From: Elusimicrobiota bacterium
GTDB taxonomy: Bacteria > Elusimicrobiota > Elusimicrobia > UBA1565 > UBA9628
DNA: 33,741 nt
Assembly (NCBI GenBank): GCA_016209035.1
Contig: JACQWX010000124.1
Coordinates: 1-33,741, forward strand
Reading direction: 5' to 3'
Below the pieces are notes generated by a model. The model searched no databases. It was not told the DNA's origin and saw only the letters and a program-made list of their open reading frames with translations. Shown here piece after piece: positions 8,031-14,244 of this stretch; within the stretch, counting starts at the first letter, position 1, and the number at the start of each line of letters is the position of its first letter. Position numbers and translations under genes: made by a program.

Positions 8031-8330
8031 CTAACCTTCGACCTTGATGGAGATCTGGTCCAGGTACTTCTCCAGGTCCTCATGGGGCCGCGGGATGACG
8101 TGGACTCCCACCAACTCGCCCACCTTCTGAGCCGCGGCGGCGGCGGCCTCGACCGCGGCCCGCACGGCCCCGACCTCGCCCCGGCACAGCGTCGTGACCA
8201 GCCCCGAGCCGATCTTCTCGTAGCCCAGGAGCCTGACCTTCGCCGCCTTCGCCATCGCGTCAGAAGCCTCGATCATGCCCAAGAAGCCCTTCGTCTCCAC
8301 CATCCCCAGCGCCTCTCTCACTTCCGCCAT
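8031..8330 (-). CDS. BMC-H hexameric shell protein
   Basis: A 99-residue protein of the CsoS1/PduA/EutM family, whose hexamers tile the facets of microcompartment shells. The single BMC domain is complete: [36 protein letters not shown], the [14 protein letters not shown] helix and [14 protein letters not shown]. The ATG at 8330 is preceded by AGGAGGT at ideal spacing. It is closely similar to the second BMC-H at 16118-16414, including the VHVIP-P-H/D-LE ending. It starts about 85 bp after the zinc-ribbon gene, across a repeat-filled gap. Confidence 0.95.
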   Translation of the reverse strand: MAEVREALGMVETKGFLGMIEASDAMAKAAKVRLLGYEKIGSGLVTTLCRGEVGAVRAAVEAAAAAAQKVGELVGVHVIPRPHEDLEKYLDQISIKVEG

Positions 8331-8349
8331 GTTGATACCTCCTGAATCA

Positions 8350-8419
8350 GTCCAGGCGCCGGGCTTCGAGCTAGGCCGAGATGTCTGGGCCAAGCCCGGC
8401 ACCTAAGCCCGGCACCTAG
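8350..8419. repeat. Palindromic element with duplicated GGTGCCGGG head
   Basis: On the minus strand AGGTGCCGGGCTT occurs twice in a row, immediately after (and overlapping) the TAG of the zinc-ribbon gene, and its inverse AAGCCCGGCGCCT follows about 30 nt later. The 13-bp stem has one mismatch. It is the same family as 1243-1300. Confidence 0.6.
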
Positions 8420-8718
8420 TTGTGGTATTCCTCGCGGTCCTCATGGCCGCGACTCTCCCCCTCCATCCCCAGCACCGCGTTGCAGCGGCTGCAGCGCTTG
8501 GCCGGGGAATAGGTCCTGATGCAATGGTCCTCCTGCGGCCACCATTCCTCGAAGAACATCTCCGCCTTCCTCTGGCAGTGCAGGCAGTACCTCTCCAGCC
8601 CCGAGCCGCAGCAGGAGCAGAACTTGGGGAAGCCCTCGCCCTGGTGCAGCAGGGACCCGCAGACCCCGCACTGGATGTCGATGGACAGGGTGAACTTCGC
8701 CGGCTTGTTCTTGGACAT
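8416..8718 (-). CDS. Small multi-zinc-ribbon protein of the BMC locus
   Basis: A 100-residue protein with four cysteine pairs: CGVCG, CSCCG, CLHC and CSRC, plus scattered His. This can form two zinc ribbons (or rubredoxin-like knuckles). It has no signal peptide and no extra domain. The ATG is 1 bp after the deoC stop (TGAGATG), so it is translationally coupled to the aldolase, which itself carries a cysteine cluster in an N-terminal extension. It could be an encapsulated metal or redox protein, or a regulator; the sequence does not decide. I do not know this family by name. Confidence 0.75.
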   Translation of the reverse strand: MSKNKPAKFTLSIDIQCGVCGSLLHQGEGFPKFCSCCGSGLERYCLHCQRKAEMFFEEWWPQEDHCIRTYSPAKRCSRCNAVLGMEGESRGHEDREEYHN

Positions 8719-8719
8719 C

Positions 8720-9904
8720 TCAGTACCCTTTCCCGCCGCGCCGGGGCGCGTCGTCCCCGGAGGCGCCGGTCGCCCTCCTCTCGCCGGAGGGGGCGCCGCC
8801 GGCCTCGCCCGTCACGATGGCGACCGACGCCGAGGTCCCGAGCCTCGTGGCGCCCGCCTCGATCATGGCCTGGGCGGCCTTGGCGTCCCGGATGCCGCCG
8901 GAGGCCTTTACGCCCATGGCCGGGCCCACGGTCTCGCGCATGAGCCGGACGTCCTCCACCGTGGCCCCGCCCGTGCTGAAGCCCGTCGAGGTCTTGACGA
9001 AGTCCGCGCCCGCCTTCTTGGACAGGAGGCATGCCCGGACCTTCTCCTCGCGGCTCAAGAGCGCGGTCTCCAGGATGACCTTGAGGACCCTGCCGCGGGT
9101 CGCCTCGCGCACCGCGCGGATGTCCGAAAAGACCGCGGCGTCATTGCCGGACTTCAAGGCTCCGACGTTGACCACCATGTCGATCTCCTCGGCGCCGTTG
9201 GCGATGGCGTCGCGCGCCTCGATGGCCTTCACCGTGGAGGTGGTCGATCCCAGCGGGAACCCGATGACCGTGCAGACCTTCACCCCCGAGCCCCTGAGGA
9301 GCTGGGACGCGAAGGGCACGTAGCTCGGGTTGACGCAGACCGAGGCGAAGCAGTACGAGCGCGCCTCCTCGCAGAGCGAGGCTACCTCCTCCTGCGTGGC
9401 GTTGGCCTTGAGCAGGGTGTGGTCCACCATGCGCGCCACCTTGGAGCACTGCTGGGTGGGCCGGCACACGCCGAATCGGTCCGCTCCCGACGCCTGCAGC
9501 GGGCATTCCCCGGGCCCGCTCTTGCCGCCGCAGCGGCGGCAGCCGGAGCAGCCCTCCTCGTCGTCCTCGTCCTTGGGCAGGGCGCCGCCGGCCGGCAACG
9601 CCTTCCCCAAGGCCGGCCGGGACGCTCGCCCTCCGGGCTGGACCGCGCTGCCGGCCTTCCCAGCCGGATGTCCCACCGGGACATCCGGCCCCGGCCGGAA
9701 GCTCGGCCCGCCCAGGCTCCACTCGCTCGAGAAGACCTTGCCCGCGGTCCCGATGGTCGTCGCGATGGGACGCGTAGGGGGCGTGACCGCGGGGTTCCGC
9801 GTCCCGCCCGCCGGAGCGGTCCCACGGTCCTCCTGGAGCAGCCCTTTCTGCGCCAGGGCCTTGACGACTTCCTCGACCACTTTCCGAAGCTCTTGTTCAC
9901 GCAT
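8720..9904 (-). CDS. deoC: BMC-targeted deoxyribose-phosphate aldolase with Cys-cluster extension
   Basis: DERA cleaves 2-deoxyribose-5-phosphate to glyceraldehyde-3-P and acetaldehyde and is the signature enzyme of sugar-phosphate BMCs. The aldolase domain begins near residue 155 ([11 protein letters not shown]) and is complete: [19 protein letters not shown], Schiff-base Lys304 in VKTSTGFS and proton-relay Lys333 in VKASGGIRD. The first 155 residues are extra. They comprise an amphipathic helix ([17 protein letters not shown]) typical of encapsulation peptides, a low-complexity linker containing a 63-bp element and a hairpin, and cysteines at 119, 122, 125, 134 (followed by Pro), 147 and 153. 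The CxxCxxC...CP spacing recalls Fe-S binding. The ATG overlaps the upstream BMC-P stop by 8 nt. Confidence 0.93.
   Translation of the reverse strand: MREQELRKVVEEVVKALAQKGLLQEDRGTAPAGGTRNPAVTPPTRPIATTIGTAGKVFSSEWSLGGPSFRPGPDVPVGHPAGKAGSAVQPGGRASRPALGKALPAGGALPKDEDDEEGCSGCRRCGGKSGPGECPLQASGADRFGVCRPTQQCSKVARMVDHTLLKANATQEEVASLCEEARSYCFASVCVNPSYVPFASQLLRGSGVKVCTVIGFPLGSTTSTVKAIEARDAIANGAEEIDMVVNVGALKSGNDAAVFSDIRAVREATRGRVLKVILETALLSREEKVRACLLSKKAGADFVKTSTGFSTGGATVEDVRLMRETVGPAMGVKASGGIRDAKAAQAMIEAGATRLGTSASVAIVTGEAGGAPSGERRATGASGDDAPRRGGKGY
9587..9650 (+). repeat. 63-bp dispersed element
   Basis: Reads GCCGGCAACGCCTTCCCCAA, then GGGACGCTCGCCCTCCGG and GGACCGCG on the plus strand, so it is antisense to deoC. 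It is in frame in the linker between encapsulation helix and cysteine cluster. Confidence 0.6.
9664..9688. repeat. 11-bp hairpin inside deoC linker
   Basis: CCGGATGTCCC, loop ACC, GGGACATCCGG: a perfect 11-bp inverted repeat in the non-conserved linker of DeoC. The ACC loop is the same as in the hairpin at 20822-20850. Confidence 0.7.
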
Positions 9905-10190
9905 ATTTTTTCATCTTCCCGCCTGAAGTTACGCGGTCCACCACGCCGCAGACCACGGTCCGCACCGGGGCTTCGGGATCCCCGATGATCGCCCGGGCCG
10001 AGCCGCCCTCATCCACCACCAGCACCACGCTCCCCGGCCCGGCGTCGACCCCGCCGTCGACGGCCATCGCCGCGTCTCCCAGGGGCTTCTCCGTCATCGG
10101 ATCGATGGGAACCACCAGCAGGAGCTTGCCGTTGACGTGGGGATGCTTGCGCGACGCCCACGTGTTGCCGATGACTTTGGCGATGATCAC
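9897..10190 (-). CDS. BMC-P pentameric vertex protein (EutN/CcmL family)
   Basis: A 97-residue pentamer-forming shell protein that caps the vertices of the icosahedral shell. Family features are [16 protein letters not shown] at the start, KLLLVVPID, the [23 protein letters not shown] loop and VCGVVDRV near the end. The start is GTG at 10190, with GGGAG 7 nt upstream. Its last codons overlap the deoC start by 8 nt, which ties its translation to the aldolase. It is one of three BMC-P genes in this locus. Confidence 0.92.
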   Translation of the reverse strand: MIIAKVIGNTWASRKHPHVNGKLLLVVPIDPMTEKPLGDAAMAVDGGVDAGPGSVVLVVDEGGSARAIIGDPEAPVRTVVCGVVDRVTSGGKMKKYA

Positions 10191-10215
10191 GCCGCCGCTC
10201 CCGCCCGAAGCCGCG

Positions 10216-10992
10216 TCATCGCTTGCCGCCCTCGGCCTTGGCGCGGGCCAGGCGATGGACCGGCCGGCTGCCGCAGGCGCCGAAGCCCTCCTTGGGCACG
10301 ACAGGGAGGATGGCCAGGCTCTCCCCCTCCCACCTGAAGCAGAACGCCTCCAGCTTGGCCGCCGGAGGCGATGTCAGGACCTTGAAGTAGTCGTTCTCCA
10401 TCCCCTCGAAATCCTGTGTCGCGACGGCATAGCGGAACTTCCGGCCGGGCCAGGAAGCCCTGCCGTCGGCGCCGAAGGAGAACGCCTCGCCCTTTTCGTC
10501 GCGGTAGTCGCCGGCGATGACGGCCTTCGCCAGCCAGGCCTTCGTTTCCCTGACATAGACGGCCCCGGACAGCTCGATCTCCTGCGCGACCTTCCCCTTC
10601 TTCAGCACGCGGGCCGATTTCGGGAAGTCGTCGTCGTCGATCTTCAGCTTGATGACGTCGCCGTCGACCCCGATGACGTCGACCTCCAATGCCTTCGCCC
10701 TGCGGTGGACCCAACGGCTCTCGTATTCGTCGTAGAACTGGAAGGTCAGGGTCTTCTGCTCCTGCGTGTCGAAGGCCATGCCGCCCGCGGCCTTGACGGC
10801 CGCCAGGACGGACCTGCGCCGGCGCACGGCCTCGACGAAGTCCTTCTTGATCCAGTCGCCCTTGATCAGGTTCCACGCCCGCGCGGAAGCCGGGCTCTTC
10901 TTCGGAACGGCGTACGTCTCCCCCGCCGCGGCTCCCGTCCCCAGGGCCAAAGCCAGGATCCCCGCGCCCGTCAAGCCCGCCCATCGATTCAT
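10216..10992 (-). CDS. Secreted protein of unknown function
   Basis: A 258-residue protein with a clear cleavable signal peptide (MNRWAGLTGAGILALALG, then AAAGETYA). The mature part is mixed alpha/beta with acidic patches (KLKIDDDDFP) and only two cysteines near the C-terminus. I recognise no domain. The ATG at 10992 is chosen because AGGGGGG lies 7 nt upstream; the GTG two codons earlier is too close to it. It lies between two BMC-P genes with gaps of 13 and 25 bp, so it must be cotranscribed with the shell genes although its product leaves the cytoplasm. Together with the caspase lipoprotein it looks like an envelope-directed insertion into the BMC operon. Confidence 0.75.
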   Translation of the reverse strand: MNRWAGLTGAGILALALGTGAAAGETYAVPKKSPASARAWNLIKGDWIKKDFVEAVRRRRSVLAAVKAAGGMAFDTQEQKTLTFQFYDEYESRWVHRRAKALEVDVIGVDGDVIKLKIDDDDFPKSARVLKKGKVAQEIELSGAVYVRETKAWLAKAVIAGDYRDEKGEAFSFGADGRASWPGRKFRYAVATQDFEGMENDYFKVLTSPPAAKLEAFCFRWEGESLAILPVVPKEGFGACGSRPVHRLARAKAEGGKR

Positions 10993-11005
10993 CTTCACAC
11001 CCCCC

Positions 11006-11296
11006 TCAAACGCTCTCTTCCCCCGCCGGGGAAGGCAGATGACAGCCGTCCACGATGCCGACCACCGCCGCGTCCACGCAGGGAGCGTCCTCGAAGGCCA
11101 CGACGGCCTCGCGGGCGGCGACCCAGAAGACCTTCTCCGACGCGCCCGAGCCCACCGCGTCGGCCGCGACCACGGGGTCGCCGACCGGCTCGGAATCCTC
11201 CCAGCGCAGGGGCTGGACCAAGAGGAACTTCTTGCCGTCCGCGCACGGCGTCTGCCGGCTGCAGAAGACCCTCCCGACGATCCGGCCCAGTTTCAC
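11006..11296 (-). CDS. BMC-P pentameric vertex protein, second copy
   Basis: A 96-residue EutN/CcmL-type protein: KLGRIVGRVFCSRQTP, KKFLLVQPLRWED, VAADAVGSGASEKVFWVAAREA and AAVVGIVDGCH. It is more diverged than the other two BMC-P proteins. The GTG at 11296 overlaps the stop of the caspase gene as GTGA, with AGGAGG 4 nt upstream, and gives the family's usual start (x-L-x-x-V-x-G-x-V). The ATG at 11311 would add five residues and has a weaker SD. Its tail (HLPSPAGEESV) is longer than usual. Confidence 0.88.
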   Translation of the reverse strand: MKLGRIVGRVFCSRQTPCADGKKFLLVQPLRWEDSEPVGDPVVAADAVGSGASEKVFWVAAREAVVAFEDAPCVDAAVVGIVDGCHLPSPAGEESV

Positions 11297-12696
11297 CGTC
11301 CCTCCTGCCATTGCGGCACCTGGTCGGTGTTGTACTCGCGGCGCGCGGTCTGGCTCACCTGCGGCGCCGCGAAATCGAAAGCCTGCCTGAGATTCACTTC
11401 GCCTTTCTGGACCTGCCGGCCGATTCCCTTTAGGAAAAAGTAAGTGAAGAGGCCGTGCCCCATCTCCTGATAGCTCTGGCTGATCTGGTTGCCGGCCGCG
11501 GCCGAAAGAACTCTCACGTTGTTGGGAACAGCCTGTTTCCCCGCCACGTTGACCAGGGGCCTGGCGCCTTTGGCGATGACCGATCGGCCGCCCGCGCCGG
11601 AGAAGCAGGAATCGAGCACAACGGTCACCTCTTTGGAAGGGAGCTTGGCCAGCTGCGCGTAGAGCCTGTCCAGCGGGTAGCCGGTCTGCTCCAGATACAT
11701 GGGATCCCCGTCGTAGGGGACCAAGTAGGCGTCACCGGTGGCCGGATTGGGCGCCCCGTGGCCCGAGTAGTAGATCAGGACCTCGTCGCCCGCCTCCACG
11801 CGGTTGGGCAGCCACCGCTCGATGTATTTCTCGATGTCGCTGCGGGAGACCCCATCGTTGGTCAGCACCGCGACGTTCTCCTCAGGGTAGCCGAGCACCC
11901 GGGTCAGATACTTCGCGACCAGGCGCGCGTCGCTGGAAGCGAAATCCACCGAGGGCAACTGCTGCCGGTAGTTCTCGATGCCGATCACGACGGCATGGGC
12001 CTTGCGGCGCGCCGGCTTGACGCTGGGCACCTCGTCGACGTCCGATCGAACGGCCGGGAGCTGCGCGGGCGCCTGCGCCGTCGCGGCCTGGGCGTTGGCC
12101 GCGAATATCTGTCCCGCCAGGTCCTGCGACAGGATGGCTTCCTCCAGCTTCTTCATGGCGTCAGCCAGGGCCGCGTTGATCGCCTGTTCCGGCCCGATGC
12201 CCGGACAGCACCCCCAGTGTCGGTGCGTGCCCTTGCCGTGCCCCACGATCACGACATCGCTCCAGATCGAGATGTTGTTGCGGCCACGGACACTGATCAT
12301 CATCTTCACCGTCCCATCATCGGTGACCGCGACTCCGGCCTTCAAGCCCACGCTCGCCTGCAACCACGAGGCCGAGACTTGGGCGTCGGCGTCCTTGGGG
12401 ACTTTGACCAACGTGATCCCTAGGCGGCCGAATTCGTTGACCAAGGCTTCGCGCAGGCTCTCCTCCAGAGGACGCACCACCGGCTTGCTCACGCTCTGGA
12501 CGCCCACCCACTTGAAGCCCTCGGATCTGTCCGTGACCGACGCCAAGAAGAGCTTCGGTTTGCTCCCCTCCCAAGGAGTGGCAAGCGCATCGGGCGCGTA
12601 CCTCAGGTTGACCGGGTTGGCGACGCAGGAGGAGAGGACGCACGCGCATGCCAGCAGCGCCGCCAGACGCGGGAGGCAGCGGGATGACAATCTCAT
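11293..12696 (-). CDS. Lipoprotein with C-terminal caspase-like (C14) peptidase domain
   Basis: A 467-residue protein. The signal ends in the lipobox LSSC (Cys24), so it should be membrane-anchored outside the cytoplasm. Residues about 45-200 form a YajG-like lipoprotein domain (KLFLASVTDRSEGF; WSDVVIVGHGKGTH). After a linker comes a caspase/metacaspase fold (about 230-450): AHAVVIGIENYRQQLPSV, His313 in YYSGHGAP and Cys364 in VLDSCFSGAGG, so the catalytic dyad is intact. The ATG at 12696 has GAGGAA 9 nt upstream. It is in the middle of the BMC operon, with its stop overlapping a shell gene's start. A direct action on the cytoplasmic shell is unlikely given the lipoprotein signal, so its role here is open. 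Confidence 0.88.
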   Translation of the reverse strand: MRLSSRCLPRLAALLACACVLSSCVANPVNLRYAPDALATPWEGSKPKLFLASVTDRSEGFKWVGVQSVSKPVVRPLEESLREALVNEFGRLGITLVKVPKDADAQVSASWLQASVGLKAGVAVTDDGTVKMMISVRGRNNISIWSDVVIVGHGKGTHRHWGCCPGIGPEQAINAALADAMKKLEEAILSQDLAGQIFAANAQAATAQAPAQLPAVRSDVDEVPSVKPARRKAHAVVIGIENYRQQLPSVDFASSDARLVAKYLTRVLGYPEENVAVLTNDGVSRSDIEKYIERWLPNRVEAGDEVLIYYSGHGAPNPATGDAYLVPYDGDPMYLEQTGYPLDRLYAQLAKLPSKEVTVVLDSCFSGAGGRSVIAKGARPLVNVAGKQAVPNNVRVLSAAAGNQISQSYQEMGHGLFTYFFLKGIGRQVQKGEVNLRQAFDFAAPQVSQTARREYNTDQVPQWQEGR

Positions 12697-12730
12697 TTTG
12701 AGTGCTTCCTCTCCGCAGAAGGGGCGGTCT

Positions 12731-12943
12731 TCACGCCAAAGCCACCTCCAGGGGCTTTTTCCTGAGCCGGCTGACCTTCAACACCGAGAATCCCAATATG
12801 TTGCCCTTGGAATCGACCTTCTCCATCACCTGTTCGTGCCGGGTCTCGCGGAAGAAGCCGGGCTTCTTGCTGTCGAAAAGAACTTCCAAGAAATCGCCTT
12901 CTTGGTCGTACCAGACCTTCAACTTGACTTTCATTTTGGCCAT
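12731..12943 (-). CDS. DUF2283 family small protein, possible antitoxin
   Basis: A 70-residue protein with the DUF2283 pattern: a strand pair MKVKLKVWYDQEGDFLEVLF, then a second hairpin around KVDSKGNILGFSVLKVS. These proteins are often found downstream of small toxin-like nuclease genes of the RelE/PBECR kind and are thought to be antitoxins. Here it follows such a gene by 14 bp, and GAGGAAGG precedes its ATG. Since the upstream partner looks truncated, this may be an orphan antitoxin. Confidence 0.75.
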   Translation of the reverse strand: MAKMKVKLKVWYDQEGDFLEVLFDSKKPGFFRETRHEQVMEKVDSKGNILGFSVLKVSRLRKKPLEVALA

Positions 12944-12957
12944 AGCAACCTTCCTCG

Positions 12958-13131
12958 CTAGTATAGCTTTGCTTCAGGATCGACGCTCGACTGAACGACG
13001 CGTTCTGGCATGGCCAGAACTCGTTCGACATCCGCAAGCCCTCCTGCCATTTCAGGATGGCCTTGGACATGCTCCCAACGCTCGTCCGTGGGCCGAATCG
13101 GACGATTCTCGAAATCACGAAACAACCTCAT
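12958..13131 (-). pseudogene. Truncated PBECR2/RelE-like nuclease toxin
   Basis: A 57-residue reading frame (RPIRPTDERWEHVQGHPEM, ending SSVDPEAKLY) that matches the N-terminal half of the small nuclease family described as phage Barnase-EndoU-ColicinE5/D-RelE-like, typically about 100-120 residues. The family normally continues past the LYY position into a second half with the remaining strands and catalytic residues. Here a TAG follows at once and no continuation is visible in any frame before the DUF2283 start. I therefore read it as a remnant, probably inactive. Its ATG overlaps the rpiB stop as ATGA. The family identification is from memory of the conserved TDERW-H-HPEM pattern. Confidence 0.6.
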
Positions 13132-13577
13132 TTCGAATACTTTGCCTCGATGGCCGCGATCTTCGCCAGCCTCCCCGCATGCCGGCCGCCCTCGAAGGCG
13201 GTCGAGAAGAAGACCTGCAGGATCTCGGCCAGCGCCGCCTCGCCGTGGGTCTTGCCGCCCAGGCACAGGACGTTGGCGTCGTCGTGGCCGGCCGCGAAGC
13301 GCGCGGCCACCGAGTTGTACGCGGCCACGGCCCGCACGCCCGGCACCTTGTTGGCCGCCAGGCAGACCGCGCCGCCGAAGCCGTCCAACAGCACGCCCCT
13401 GTCGTACTCCCCGCGGGAGACGGCCTCGGCCACGAGGAGCGCGATGTCCGGGTAGTCCACCGAAGCCTCGGAGTAGCAGCCGAAATCCGTCACCGAAAAG
13501 CCCGCCTTCTGGAGGAAGCCCTTCACGAACTCCTTGGCCTTGAAGCCTCCGTGGTCCGACCCGATGACGAGCTTCAT
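13128..13577 (-). CDS. rpiB: RpiB/LacAB-family sugar-phosphate isomerase, catalytic residues altered
   Basis: A 149-residue protein of the ribose-5-P isomerase B/LacAB fold: SDHGGFKAKEFVKGFL at the N-terminus, DYPDIALLVAEAV, AANKVPGVRAV, GHDDANVLCLGG. RpiB occurs with DERA in sugar-phosphate BMC loci. The active-site segment is unusual. Where E. coli RpiB has CGTGIG (catalytic Cys66), this protein has DGFGGA, so Cys is Asp and Thr is Phe; the active-site His of the later HD pair is Tyr-Asn (AYNSVAAR). The mycobacterial Glu is also missing. The DGFGGA segment is closer to LacA (DAYGAG). It may act on another pentose/deoxypentose phosphate, work with a partner, or be non-catalytic. Its SD is buried in a hairpin. 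Confidence 0.85.
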   Translation of the reverse strand: MKLVIGSDHGGFKAKEFVKGFLQKAGFSVTDFGCYSEASVDYPDIALLVAEAVSRGEYDRGVLLDGFGGAVCLAANKVPGVRAVAAYNSVAARFAAGHDDANVLCLGGKTHGEAALAEILQVFFSTAFEGGRHAGRLAKIAAIEAKYSK

Positions 13578-13630
13578 GTCACTTGCCTCCCCCACGGGGA
13601 GGCAAGTAGTTGTGGGGGCTGATGCCGTGT
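13578..13630 (-). promoter_or_regulatory. SD-sequestering hairpin upstream of rpiB
   Basis: In the mRNA, ACUUGCCUCCCC (13607-13596), loop GUG, GGGGAGGCAAGU (13592-13581) form a perfect 12-bp hairpin ending 3 nt before the AUG. The 3' arm contains the ribosome-binding site GGGGAGG. A competing 7-bp pairing exists between CCCCCAC (complement of 13612-13618) and GUGGGGG. A near-identical copy precedes the BMC-P gene at 16050. Confidence 0.65.
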
Positions 13631-13633
13631 CAT

Positions 13634-14185
13634 TTACTTTCCCACCGAAGCCAAGAGCTGCGGGTCGGCCTGCGGGATGACCACCTGGGAGACGAGCATG
13701 CCCTCGGGCAGGGCGGAGATGCCCGCGGCCACCGCGGAGCGCACGGCGCCGGGCTCTCCGGCCATGGTCACGAAGCCCTTGCCTCCGCCGACCGAGGTCC
13801 GGACCTCGATGACGTGCACCTGGGCCGCCTTGGCCGCGGCGTCGGCGGCGCGCACCGCGGCGATGGCCTCCTTGGTCTCGATGACGCCCAGCGCCTCCAG
13901 GCGCTCCACGGGGAGGCGCTTCTCCAGGGCCTCGAGGACCTGGGCGTGGACGTTGCGGATGATGACCTCGTCGATCAGGGTCGAGCCTGCGATCTCGCGG
14001 CCCGCGCGCATGGAGGACTCGACCTCGCCCACCGGCCCCGAGACGAGGATGGTGAACTTGCCGCGCGCGATGACGGCGGTCTTGACGAGCTTGACCGAGG
14101 CCATTTTGCACATGGCGTCCGCCGACTCGATGCCTTTGGCGATGGACGACAGCTCCAGCAACCCGATGGCTATGTTGGCTTGCAT
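13634..14185 (-). CDS. BMC-T trimeric (tandem-domain) shell protein
   Basis: A 183-residue shell protein with two fused BMC domains, forming pseudohexameric trimers. Domain 1 is IAIGLLELSSIAKGIESADAM through FTILVSGPVGEVESSM; domain 2 is EALGVIETKEAIAAVRAADAA through GFVTMAGEPGAVRSAVAAG and LVSQVVIPQADP. The length and single-layer pattern resemble PduT, but no Fe-S-binding pore cysteine is seen (the only Cys is in AMCKMA). Pores of such trimers are thought to pass larger metabolites or cofactors. The GGAGGT SD is separated from the ATG by a hairpin (see 14192-14217). It follows the aldehyde dehydrogenase gene by about 60 bp. Confidence 0.93.
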   Translation of the reverse strand: MQANIAIGLLELSSIAKGIESADAMCKMASVKLVKTAVIARGKFTILVSGPVGEVESSMRAGREIAGSTLIDEVIIRNVHAQVLEALEKRLPVERLEALGVIETKEAIAAVRAADAAAKAAQVHVIEVRTSVGGGKGFVTMAGEPGAVRSAVAAGISALPEGMLVSQVVIPQADPQLLASVGK

Positions 14186-14191
14186 GTTTTT

Positions 14192-14217
14192 CCGCGGGCT
14201 TTAGCCCGCGGACCTCC
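14192..14217 (-). promoter_or_regulatory. Hairpin between SD and start codon of the BMC-T gene
   Basis: The minus strand reads GGAGGT, then CCGCGGGCT-AA-AGCCCGCGG (9-bp stem), then AAAAAC-ATG. Linear SD-to-ATG distance is about 26 nt, too long for initiation. With the hairpin folded, the SD sits about 6 nt from the ATG. Confidence 0.65.
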
Positions 14218-14244
14218 GTTTATCAAGGAATTCCTTCTCCATGT

